A stretch of DNA of 5,603 bases from an uncultured Butyricicoccus sp. (GTDB lineage Bacteria > Bacillota > Clostridia > Oscillospirales > Butyricicoccaceae), in NCBI GenBank assembly GCA_900555465.1, contig USLE01000107.1, forward strand, positions 1 through 5,603. The letters run 5' to 3'. The stretch's first letter is position 1; each line of letters starts with the position of its first letter. The notes beneath the pieces were generated by a model. It was given only the letters and a program-made list of their open reading frames with translations, had not been told where the DNA came from and ran no database searches. Below, in pieces: positions 1 through 4,858 of this stretch. Made by a program: the position numbers and the translations under genes.

Positions 1-1
1 C

Positions 2-868
2 CAGATTTTCCAGATGATCCGCGCGATCCAGGCGGGCGAGCGCGTTTACGCGGCGGTTGCGCCGGCGTTCGTCGGTCAGTTCGGCCCCAAGGTGACCCCG
101 GGCAAGCTGCGCGCTGCGATGAAGCAGCTCGGCTTTGCGGATATCCTCGAGGTCGCGATCGGCGCCGACCTGTGCGCTGCGCAGGAGGCGGACGACTTTG
201 TCAATGAAGTACCGGAGAAGCTGCCCTTTATGGGCACCTCCTGCTGCCCGGCGTGGTCCATGATGGCGAAAAAGCTGTTCCCCGAGCATGCGGACTGCAT
301 CTCGATGGCGCTGACGCCCATGACCCTGACCGCGCGCCTGATCAAGCACCACCATCCGGACGCGAAGGTTGCCTTCATCGGCCCCTGCGCGGCGAAAAAG
401 CTCGAGGCAATGCGCAAGGACGTGCGCAGCGAGGTAGACTTCGTGCTGACCTTCGAGGAGATGACCGGCATTTTCGATGCGCGCCATGTTGATCTGGAGT
501 CCCTGCCCGAAGACCCGCACGGCGTCAACGACGCTTCGACCGACGGCCGTAACTTTGCGGTTTCGGGCGGCGTTGCGCAGGCGGTCGTCAACGTCATCAA
601 GGAGAAGTACCCGGAGCGCGAGGTCAAGGTCACCAATGCGGAGGGCCTGCGCGAGTGCCGCAAGATGATGACAGCGGCCAAGGCGGGCAAGTTCAACGGC
701 TACCTGCTCGAAGGCATGGCATGCCCGGGCGGCTGCGTGGCAGGCGCGGGCACGATGCAGGGCATCAAGAAGGCTGCGGCGCAGGTCGGGCTGTACGCCA
801 AGCAGGCGGAGCACGCGACCGCGACCGGCACCGAGCACGTCAAGGAGCTGGATAAGCTCGTCGACTAA
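2..868 (+). CDS. [FeFe] hydrogenase, group-B-like, H-cluster domain (5' truncated)
   Basis: This is the C-terminal catalytic part of an iron-only hydrogenase, which interconverts protons and H2 at the H-cluster, normally in the cytoplasm with ferredoxin as partner. The frame is open to the left edge, so the ATG at 14 is internal and the N-terminal ferredoxin-like domain is outside the window. All three H-cluster motifs are present: L1 TSCCPAW (236-256), L2 GPCAAKKLE (380-406) and L3 EGMACPGGCVAGAG (710-751). They supply the four cubane cysteines, the bridging cysteine (last Cys of ACPGGC) and the proton-relay cysteine (first Cys of TSCC). L2 reads GPC instead of the MPC of classical group A enzymes. 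This, with the VYAAVAPAFVGQFGPKVTPGK opening, matches my memory of the group B family (TIGR04105-type). The protein ends about 37 residues after L3, with no extra C-terminal domain. Family assignment is firm; the group is less certain and the physiological direction is unknown. Confidence 0.93.
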   Translation, partial: QIFQMIRAIQAGERVYAAVAPAFVGQFGPKVTPGKLRAAMKQLGFADILEVAIGADLCAAQEADDFVNEVPEKLPFMGTSCCPAWSMMAKKLFPEHADCISMALTPMTLTARLIKHHHPDAKVAFIGPCAAKKLEAMRKDVRSEVDFVLTFEEMTGIFDARHVDLESLPEDPHGVNDASTDGRNFAVSGGVAQAVVNVIKEKYPEREVKVTNAEGLRECRKMMTAAKAGKFNGYLLEGMACPGGCVAGAGTMQGIKKAAAQVGLYAKQAEHATATGTEHVKELDKLVD

Positions 869-870
869 AT

Positions 871-898
871 TCGATGGAAAGGCAAGCCTTCCCATCGA
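871..898 (+). other. Hairpin directly after the hydrogenase stop
   Basis: A 13-bp inverted repeat starts two bases after the stop codon: TCGATGGAAAGGC (871-883), loop AA, GCCTTCCCATCGA (886-898), with one A-C mismatch. No T-run follows, so it is not a classical intrinsic terminator. It may protect the mRNA 3' end from exonucleases or be the first element of the stacked 3' structure. Confidence 0.6.
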
Positions 899-900
899 GA

Positions 901-931
901 GGACGCACCGCGCAGGGGCGCGGATGCGTCC
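901..931 (+). other. GC-rich hairpin in the hydrogenase 3' region
   Basis: GGACGCACCGCGC (901-913) pairs with GCGCGGATGCGTCC (918-931) around the loop AGGG, giving 13 base pairs with one bulged A at 924. It is very stable and has no U-tract. It follows the previous hairpin after two bases. It could be an mRNA 3' stabiliser or a factor-dependent pause site; the sequence does not decide which. Confidence 0.6.
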
Positions 932-982
932 CGGACGCGATAATTGCGCGCCGCGCGCGGCACACAAAATCGCTTTTCCTGC

Positions 983-1015
983 ATAAAAATGCCCGGCAAA
1001 GCCGGGCGTTTTTAT
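983..1015. terminator. Bidirectional Rho-independent terminator 1
   Basis: GCCCGGC (991-997), loop AAA, GCCGGGC (1001-1007) is a perfect 7-bp GC stem. It is flanked by ATAAAAAT on the left and GTTTTTAT on the right, so each strand has a U-tract after the stem. It ends the hydrogenase transcript on the plus strand and backs up termination of the converging dehydrogenase transcript. Confidence 0.9.
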
Positions 1016-1016
1016 G

Positions 1017-1044
1017 AAAACAGGCCGCGTTTGCGGCCTGTTTT
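1017..1044. terminator. Bidirectional Rho-independent terminator 2
   Basis: AAAACAGGCCGC (1017-1028), loop GTTT, GCGGCCTGTTTT (1033-1044) is a perfect 12-bp dyad whose arms end in A4 and T4, so it can terminate on both strands. It begins one base after the first terminator element. Two tandem symmetrical terminators suit the convergent hydrogenase and dehydrogenase genes. Confidence 0.9.
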
Positions 1045-1071
1045 CTGTTTTGTGCCGCGCATAGCGCGGGT

Positions 1072-1106
1072 AATTTTCAATTTTCCATTCTCCATTATCC
1101 ACTGTC
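1072..1106. repeat. Degenerate 7-nt tandem repeat, five units
   Basis: Five successive 7-nt units are AATTTTC, AATTTTC, CATTCTC, CATTATC and CACTGTC. The first two are identical and the rest drift, while the pyrimidine-rich end and the final C are kept. The block is AT-rich inside GC-rich surroundings, and its last unit overlaps the first two bases of the dehydrogenase stop codon. Similar GATAATGGA-type strings occur between genes of gut Clostridia as far as I recall. Function is unknown. Confidence 0.6.
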
Positions 1107-2139
1107 AAATGGTGATGGCGACCTTCATCACATTATCGCGCTTCCCTTCAAACAGGGCATAGGCCGCGTCGATCTCGCGGAGCGGGAAGATGTGCGTGAT
1201 CAGCGGGGTGGTGTCCAGCTCGCCCGCGGCGATCAGCCGCAGGATCTCGGCGCAGTCGCAGCCATCCACGCCGCCGGTCTTGAAGGTCAGGTTTTTGCCG
1301 TACATCTCGGGCAGGGGCAGCACCTGCGGCCTGTCATACAGCGCGACGATGGTCACGATCGCGTTCGGCCGCGCGCACTCCCACGCCATGCGGAAGCTCT
1401 CCTCCGTGCCTGCGACTTCGAGCACCACGTCCGCGCCGCCGTGGGCGCTGTTTTGCCGGACGAATTCCAGCACATGCCCGGGCGATACCGTGAGCACATC
1501 AGGGTAGTGCTCCTGCACGAAGCGGCGCCGCGCGGGGTCGGCCTCGCACAGGATCAGCCGCCGGGGCTGGCGCAGCAGCGCGCACAGCATAGTGCAGATG
1601 CCGGTCGGCCCGGCGCCGAGGATGAGCACGGTGTCGGTGGGCTTGATCTCCGAGATGCGCGCCGCCCAATAGCCGGTGGCGAGCACGTCGCCGACGAACA
1701 GCGCCTGCCGGTCGGATACGCCCTCGGGGATGCGGTTCAGACCCTGATCGGCGTAGGGCACGCGCACATATTCCGCCTGGCCGCCGTCGATGCGGCAGCC
1801 GAGCGCCCAGCCGCCCTCGGGATCGGTGCAGTTGTTGACAAAGCCGTTCTGGCAGAAAAAGCAGTGGCCGCAGAAGGTTTCGACGTTGACCGTCACGCGG
1901 TCGCCGGGGCGTACGGAATGTACGGCCTCGCCGACCTGCTCGACCACGCCGACCATCTCATGCCCGACCGTTACGCCGGGCACGGCGCGCGGCACAGAGC
2001 CATGCTTGATATGCAGGTCGCTGGTGCAGATGCTGGCGAGCGTGACGCGCACAATCGCGTCCCGCGGGTCGCGCAAAGCGGGCATCGGCTTGTCCAGCAG
2101 GGCGAAATGCCCCTGTTCTACATAGGTGTATGCTAGCAT
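1105..2139 (-). CDS. Zinc-dependent medium-chain alcohol dehydrogenase
   Basis: A 344-residue MDR-family dehydrogenase of normal length, predicted to oxidise or reduce an alcohol/carbonyl pair with a nicotinamide cofactor in the cytoplasm. Catalytic zinc ligands are visible as Cys38 (in CTSD), His60-Glu61 (GHE) and Asp151 (VGDVLATG), the last as in the Clostridium beijerinckii/Thermoanaerobacter secondary alcohol dehydrogenases. A structural zinc site is present as Cys90, Cys93, Cys96 and Cys104. The Rossmann fold carries GAGPTG at 175-180, and the following strand ends in CEAD (198-201), where the acidic residues favour NAD(H) over NADP(H). The start is supported by AAGGAG nine bases upstream (2149-2154). 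It is monocistronic, with its own SigA promoter, and converges on the hydrogenase gene. Substrate cannot be told; butanediol/secondary alcohol, formaldehyde or sugar-alcohol dehydrogenases of this superfamily are all possible. Confidence 0.92.
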   Translation of the reverse strand: MLAYTYVEQGHFALLDKPMPALRDPRDAIVRVTLASICTSDLHIKHGSVPRAVPGVTVGHEMVGVVEQVGEAVHSVRPGDRVTVNVETFCGHCFFCQNGFVNNCTDPEGGWALGCRIDGGQAEYVRVPYADQGLNRIPEGVSDRQALFVGDVLATGYWAARISEIKPTDTVLILGAGPTGICTMLCALLRQPRRLILCEADPARRRFVQEHYPDVLTVSPGHVLEFVRQNSAHGGADVVLEVAGTEESFRMAWECARPNAIVTIVALYDRPQVLPLPEMYGKNLTFKTGGVDGCDCAEILRLIAAGELDTTPLITHIFPLREIDAAYALFEGKRDNVMKVAITI

Positions 2140-2167
2140 ATTTCACGGCTCCTTCCGGCTTTCTCTT

Positions 2168-2196
2168 ATTATAGTGCACCGGGAAGGCAAAGTCAA
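2168..2196 (-). promoter_or_regulatory. SigA promoter of the alcohol dehydrogenase gene
   Basis: On the minus strand, TTGACT (2191-2196) and TATAAT (2168-2173) are separated by exactly 17 bases, one mismatch from the full consensus. Transcription should start near 2161, leaving a leader of about 21 nt that includes AAGGAG at 2149-2154. The strength suggests substantial expression unless repressed. A perfect palindrome lies 16 bp upstream of the -35 box. Confidence 0.85.
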
Positions 2197-2212
2197 TTCC
2201 GGGCGGATTTTG

Positions 2213-2228
2213 TCCGCTGCGCAGCGGA
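2213..2228. promoter_or_regulatory. Perfect 16-bp palindrome upstream of the dehydrogenase promoter
   Basis: TCCGCTGCGCAGCGGA is a perfect palindrome with no spacer, starting 16 bp upstream of the dehydrogenase -35 box in the divergent intergenic region. Its placement would suit an activator or a shared operator. The regulator is unknown, and a chance GC palindrome cannot be excluded. Confidence 0.4.
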
Positions 2229-2252
2229 TGCCCCTGCAAAAAAACGGGCGCG

Positions 2253-2268
2253 CACAAAAAATTTTGTG
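2253..2268. promoter_or_regulatory. CACAAAA/TTTTGTG dyad over a possible -35 region
   Basis: CACAAAA (2253-2259), AA, TTTTGTG (2262-2268) is a perfect 7-bp inverted repeat. It overlaps the possible -35 element of the sigma operon (TTGTGA, 2264-2269). It resembles neither a complete Rex nor a complete CRP/FNR site. It is a candidate operator only. Confidence 0.35.
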
Positions 2269-2295
2269 ATATTTCCGGCCGCGCAAAGGTATTAT
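2264..2295 (+). promoter_or_regulatory. Possible promoter of the ECF sigma operon
   Basis: TTGTGA (2264-2269) and TATTAT (2290-2295) resemble SigA boxes, but the 20-base spacer is too long for a good SigA promoter. Alternatively the operon uses a self-recognised ECF promoter within 2265-2300, whose consensus I cannot identify. The position relative to the ATG at 2337 is right for a promoter. Confidence 0.3.
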
Positions 2296-2298
2296 CTA

Positions 2299-2312
2299 TG
2301 AAAGGCCTTTCA
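2299..2312. promoter_or_regulatory. Perfect 14-bp palindrome at the predicted sigma-operon start site
   Basis: TGAAAGGCCTTTCA is a perfect palindrome beginning four bases after the -10-like TATTAT, where transcription would start. It lies 24 bases upstream of the sigma start codon. Its position suits a repressor operator. It has no loop bases, so it would need to open several pairs to form an RNA hairpin. Confidence 0.4.
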
Positions 2313-2336
2313 AATCCACAGCAGACGGGGTGAATC

Positions 2337-2816
2337 ATGGACGAGGCACAATTTGAGGAGATCGCAGGGCGGTACCGGGACAACCTGTTCGCCATCGCGT
2401 TCCAATATACCAAAAACGCGGCCGATGCGGACGACATGGCGCAGATCGCGCTGATCAAATGCTATCAGGCGAAAAAGCCGTTTACAGACGAGCAGCATAT
2501 CCGGCGCTGGCTCATCCGCGTGACCGTCAACGAGTGCAAGCGGTATCTGGTGTCTCCGTGGCGGCGGTACACTGCGCCGATCGAGGACTACGCTGAAACG
2601 CTCGGCTTTGAGACCCCCGAGCAGTCCGCGCTGTTTTTCGCGGTGATGGAGCTGCCGCAGAAGTACCGCGTGCCCGTGCACCTCTATTATTACGAGGACT
2701 ATTCGGTGCGCGAGATCGCGGAAGCGCTCGGCCTGCGCGAGAGCGCCGTGCAGACCCGCCTGCTGCGGGCAAGACAAAAACTGAGACAAAAGCTGGAGGG
2801 CTGGAACGATGACTGA
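2337..2816 (+). CDS. ECF-type RNA polymerase sigma factor
   Basis: A 159-residue group 4 (extracytoplasmic function) sigma factor that would direct RNA polymerase to stress- or envelope-responsive promoters. Region 2 spans about residues 8-75: the core-binding part has DADDMAQIALIKCYQ (30-44, equivalent to DAEDLVQE), and HIRRWLIRVTVNECKRYL (54-71) is the helix that contacts the -10 element. Region 4 spans about 100-155: ELPQKYRVPVHLYYYEDYS, then the helix-turn-helix REIAEALGLRESAVQTRLLR (125-144) and a basic tail. There is no region 3, as expected for the class. The ATG is supported by GGGGTGA (2327-2333), a 7/9 match to AGGAGGTGA. The stop overlaps the next gene's start by 8 nt, so the two products are translationally coupled. 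The regulon is unknown. Confidence 0.93.
   Translation: MDEAQFEEIAGRYRDNLFAIAFQYTKNAADADDMAQIALIKCYQAKKPFTDEQHIRRWLIRVTVNECKRYLVSPWRRYTAPIEDYAETLGFETPEQSALFFAVMELPQKYRVPVHLYYYEDYSVREIAEALGLRESAVQTRLLRARQKLRQKLEGWNDD
2795..2800 (+). promoter_or_regulatory. Ribosome binding site of the membrane partner gene, inside the sigma gene
   Basis: GGAGGG lies eight bases before the ATG at 2809, within the last codons of the sigma gene. It fixes the downstream start at the overlapping ATG rather than at the later in-frame ATG (Met28, 2890). Confidence 0.75.
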
Positions 2817-3291
2817 CAAAGAGTTATACAAGGCGACATTCGCACATCTGCATGCCTCCGGCAGCGAAATCAGGCAGGAGGCCAGACACATGAAACAGGG
2901 TCATATCCGTAAGGGCGTAGTTGTAGCCGCAGCGGCGGCGCTGACCGTGACCGCCGCAGGCGCGGCGAATGTCGCGACCGACGGCGCGCTGTTCGAGAGC
3001 ATCCGCGTAGTGTTCACCGGCGAGGTGACCGACACGCAGGTAAATCCGGACGGCTCGACGACCTATTCGGTCAAGGGCGAGGACGGCAGCGATGTCACCG
3101 TCACCATCCCGGAGGAGCAGAACGAGGACGGTTCGTACACCACGCAGTACGCCGTCGAAGGCAAGGAAGGCGAGGCAGGGGAATACGACATCACGGTCCG
3201 CGAGGACGGCGCGGCAAAAATCATCGAGGAGGGCGCGGATACCGATGCGCCCAAGAGCGTGACCGTCACCGGGAGCGTCGTCGGAGACTGA
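2809..3291 (+). CDS. Small single-span membrane protein, putative anti-sigma partner
   Basis: A 160-residue protein whose gene overlaps the ECF sigma gene by 8 nt. A soluble N-terminus of about 34 residues (KELYKATFAHLHAS, then a basic stretch with HMKQGHIRK) precedes an alanine/valine-rich hydrophobic segment at about 36-57. After it comes an acidic domain (about 58-160) rich in Asp, Glu, Thr and Gly, predicted to lie outside the membrane. The topology N-in/C-out, the coupling and the N-terminal FxxLHAS element match what I recall of Clostridia proteins encoded next to ECF sigma genes. The inferred role is to hold the sigma factor at the membrane through the first 34 residues until the outer domain senses a signal. 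No ZAS zinc motif (HxxxCxxC) is present, so it is not a classical zinc anti-sigma factor. The hydrophobic segment could also be an uncleaved signal peptide. Confidence 0.7.
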   Translation: MTDKELYKATFAHLHASGSEIRQEARHMKQGHIRKGVVVAAAAALTVTAAGAANVATDGALFESIRVVFTGEVTDTQVNPDGSTTYSVKGEDGSDVTVTIPEEQNEDGSYTTQYAVEGKEGEAGEYDITVREDGAAKIIEEGADTDAPKSVTVTGSVVGD

Positions 3292-3312
3292 GCAGGAAAT
3301 ACGAACCCAAGC

Positions 3313-3340
3313 AAAAAGGAGGCCAAACGGCCTCCTTTTT
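3313..3340. terminator. Bidirectional Rho-independent terminator after the sigma operon
   Basis: AAAAAGGAGGCC (3313-3324), loop AAAC, GGCCTCCTTTTT (3329-3340) is a perfect 12-bp dyad with A5 and T5 ends. It lies between the stop of the sigma partner gene (3291) and the stop of the converging DUF554 gene (3343), and serves both transcripts. Confidence 0.92.
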
Positions 3341-3342
3341 GA

Positions 3343-4089
3343 TTACAGCGTCCCCAGCGCGGGGAAAAACTTCGCGAGGAAGAAAAATACCACCGGCAGG
3401 AAGATCGCGGGCAGCAGGTTGCCGACCTTGACCTTTTTGTCGAACATCAGGTTGAAGCCGATGGCGAAAATCAGCACCGAGCCAATGCAGGACAGCTGGC
3501 TGATCAGCGCGTCGGTCAGCCACGGGCGGATGAACCGCGCGAGCAGCGTGATACCGCCCTGATATACGAACAGCGGCAGCACGGACAGGTACACGCCCTT
3601 GCCGAGCGAGGCCGCGAACACGATGGCGGCCACGCCGTCGAGCACGGCTTTTGCGATCAGGATGGACGGGTTGCCGTTTAAACCGTCCTCGAGCGAGCCG
3701 ACAATTGCCATTGCGCCCACGCAGAACAGCAGGGAGGAGGCCACAAAGCCCTCGACAAACTTGCCGTCCTCGCCGCCGCCCGCAAAGCGGGTCTGGCACC
3801 AAGTGCCGAAGTCGTTCAGGCGCGTTTCAATGTCGAGCGCCTCGCCGATCAGCGCACCGATGACCAGACTGAGCACCAGCAGCATGGTGTGCTGGGTGGA
3901 GAGTGCGCCGTCCTCAATGGTCACCAGCCCGGCGACCGCGCCGCCGATGCCGATGAAGAACGTGCACAGGCCGAGCGCCTGCATGATGGTGGTTTCAAAA
4001 CGTCGCGGCAGCCCGCCCTTGAGGAAAACGCCAAGCGTGGTGCCCGCGATGACGGTGCCGCAGTTGACAATGGTTCCCAGTCCGATCAT
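3343..4089 (-). CDS. DUF554 family membrane protein (YdfK/YqgA-like)
   Basis: A 248-residue integral membrane protein of the DUF554 family, which includes Bacillus YdfK and Escherichia coli YqgA. The family has no established biochemical role; transport is often assumed. Seven to eight hydrophobic segments are visible at about 4-22, 36-56, 67-86, 113-132, 143-161, 166-185, 198-216 and 224-241. Family landmarks are the N-terminal GTIVNCGTVIAGTTLG, GALIGEALDIE (78-88), and DGLNGNPSILIAKAVLDG (135-152), which closely parallels YqgA as I remember it. Length is normal. The start is supported by AGAGGGA nine bases upstream (4099-4105). The gene is monocistronic, with its own promoter abutting the stop of the upstream gene and a shared terminator at its end. 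Confidence 0.9.
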   Translation of the reverse strand: MIGLGTIVNCGTVIAGTTLGVFLKGGLPRRFETTIMQALGLCTFFIGIGGAVAGLVTIEDGALSTQHTMLLVLSLVIGALIGEALDIETRLNDFGTWCQTRFAGGGEDGKFVEGFVASSLLFCVGAMAIVGSLEDGLNGNPSILIAKAVLDGVAAIVFAASLGKGVYLSVLPLFVYQGGITLLARFIRPWLTDALISQLSCIGSVLIFAIGFNLMFDKKVKVGNLLPAIFLPVVFFFLAKFFPALGTL

Positions 4090-4099
4090 AAAAGAAAAT

Positions 4100-4146
4100 C
4101 CCTCTTTGCTTTACTGTGCTAAACTGTATTGTAAAGCAAAAGAGGG
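4100..4146 (-). promoter_or_regulatory. Inverted repeat: terminator of the padR operon and RBS-covering hairpin for the DUF554 gene
   Basis: CCCTCTTTGCTTTAC (4100-4114) and GTAAAGCAAAAGAGGG (4131-4146) are complementary over 15 bases with one extra A, around a 16-base loop. In RNA read leftward from the padR operon both arms are present and are followed by AUUUUCUUUU, so the structure resembles an intrinsic terminator. The 3' arm contains the DUF554 ribosome binding site (AGAGGG). RNA starting at the DUF554 promoter (predicted near 4121) would lack the 5' arm and could not form it. No other terminator candidate exists after the padR operon. Confidence 0.6.
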
Positions 4147-4156
4147 AAAAAGTCAA
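4128..4156 (-). promoter_or_regulatory. SigA promoter of the DUF554 gene
   Basis: TTGACT (4151-4156) and TACAAT (4128-4133) on the minus strand are 17 bases apart. The -35 box abuts the stop codon of the upstream membrane-protein gene (4157-4159). The spacer is occupied by one arm of the inverted repeat described at 4100-4146, and start is predicted near 4121. Confidence 0.82.
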
Positions 4157-4858
4157 TTATTGCTGCTGACGGAAATATTCGATTCCTGCGATGACGGCGG
4201 TCAGCGCACCGCAGACTACAAAAATCAGCCAGCCGGGATGCCACAGATCCCACAGAACGCCGATGCACAGGTATATCACAGCGCCGATTGGGAACGCAAT
4301 GGAGGAAAACAATGTGGCCACGCGGTAGTTTGCGTCTTCTGCTCCGTCTTCCTCATCGTCTTCATCCTTGCCCAGAGAGAATAGCTCGGCATAATAGTCG
4401 TCCCGCCGTCCGGAGAGGATGCACAGCGCTACGCCCGCCGCGATCATGGAGAAAAACAGGAAGTTTCCGAATGCTTCCAAGTAAAAGAGATTTTCAAACA
4501 AATTCTGTGTAAAAGGCGACAGGATGAACAGAGCAACCGCAGCAGCGATCATCACATGCTTGCGGTCCTGATAGCGGCGGTACTCCTCTGCCAGCGCCGG
4601 ATCGACAGTCTTGGATGCAGGTTCGGACGGGATTTCCGCAGGCTCGGCATCCAAACCGAGTTCGCTGCGCAGCTCCTCTGCGGAACCGATGCTTGCAATG
4701 ACCAGCCCGGTTGCCTCGGCCTCGTTTTTGCCCTCGTCCAGCAGGGCGTTGAACTTATCCTCCAGATTCGCCAGCATGTCGGCCTTGACCCGCAGGACAT
4801 CCTCGCGCTGCGGCAAGGCGGCAAACAATGCCTCCACATAGTTACGAATCGCTTCCAT
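4157..4858 (-). CDS. Four-span membrane protein with DUF1700/HAAS-like N-terminus, partner of PadR
   Basis: A 233-residue membrane protein. The frame is open further upstream, but the Met at 4858 is chosen because AAAGGAGGA (4867-4875) lies eight bases before it; the longer reading would be an arginine/proline-rich translation of the padR gene in another frame. Residues 1-68 form a soluble helical domain (MEAIRNYVEALFAALPQRED, then a helix to LLDEGKNEAEATGLVIASIG). It resembles the HAAS/DUF1700 or permease-prefix domain that commonly follows PadR genes in Firmicutes. A polar linker follows, then hydrophobic segments at about 102-117, 129-149, 182-203 and 207-227. Between the second and third is an acidic cytoplasmic-looking loop (KDEDDEEDGAED, 164-175). 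The start overlaps padR by 17 nt, so the pair is coupled. Function is unknown; an envelope-stress or signal-sensing role is inference from context. Confidence 0.8.
   Translation of the reverse strand: MEAIRNYVEALFAALPQREDVLRVKADMLANLEDKFNALLDEGKNEAEATGLVIASIGSAEELRSELGLDAEPAEIPSEPASKTVDPALAEEYRRYQDRKHVMIAAAVALFILSPFTQNLFENLFYLEAFGNFLFFSMIAAGVALCILSGRRDDYYAELFSLGKDEDDEEDGAEDANYRVATLFSSIAFPIGAVIYLCIGVLWDLWHPGWLIFVVCGALTAVIAGIEYFRQQQ

Larger units (their letters stand above)
955..1060. repeat. Outer inverted repeat enclosing the two tandem terminators
   Basis: GCGCGGCACACAAAA (955-969) and TTTTGTGCCGCGC (1048-1060) are complementary over 13 positions if a two-base bulge is allowed on the left side. 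They enclose both terminator hairpins, so the 106-bp segment has nested dyad symmetry. Just outside the right arm, CCGCGC-ATA-GCGCGG (1055-1069) forms another small hairpin that competes with the outer pairing. It could be a terminator cluster, or the remnant of a small palindromic non-coding mobile element. No flanking target duplication was recognised. Confidence 0.45.

Noticed and set aside
14..16. ATG at 14 as the start of the hydrogenase gene
   Set aside because: The frame continues to the window edge (QIFQ before it), there is no ribosome binding site, and hydrogenases of this type have more N-terminal sequence.
1072..1106. CRISPR-like array
   Set aside because: The units are only 7 nt, contiguous and without spacers, and no cas gene is nearby.
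944..1162. 72-codon frame across the terminator region
   Set aside because: It translates through two strong terminators and the heptamer array into the antisense of the dehydrogenase end. No ribosome binding site or homology is apparent.
1192..2136. 314-codon open frame on the plus strand
   Set aside because: It is fully antisense to the well-recognised alcohol dehydrogenase, its translation is rich in His/Arg/Ala without any family motif, and it has no suitable ribosome binding site. It is a high-GC shadow frame.
2262..2285. Rex or CRP/FNR operator upstream of the dehydrogenase
   Set aside because: Only the half-site TTGTGA is present; the expected TCACAA-type partner is missing at the correct spacing.
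3599..4384. 261-codon open frame on the plus strand
   Set aside because: It runs antisense through the DUF554 gene, crosses that gene's promoter and enters the membrane-protein gene. The product is Pro/Ser-rich and resembles no protein family.
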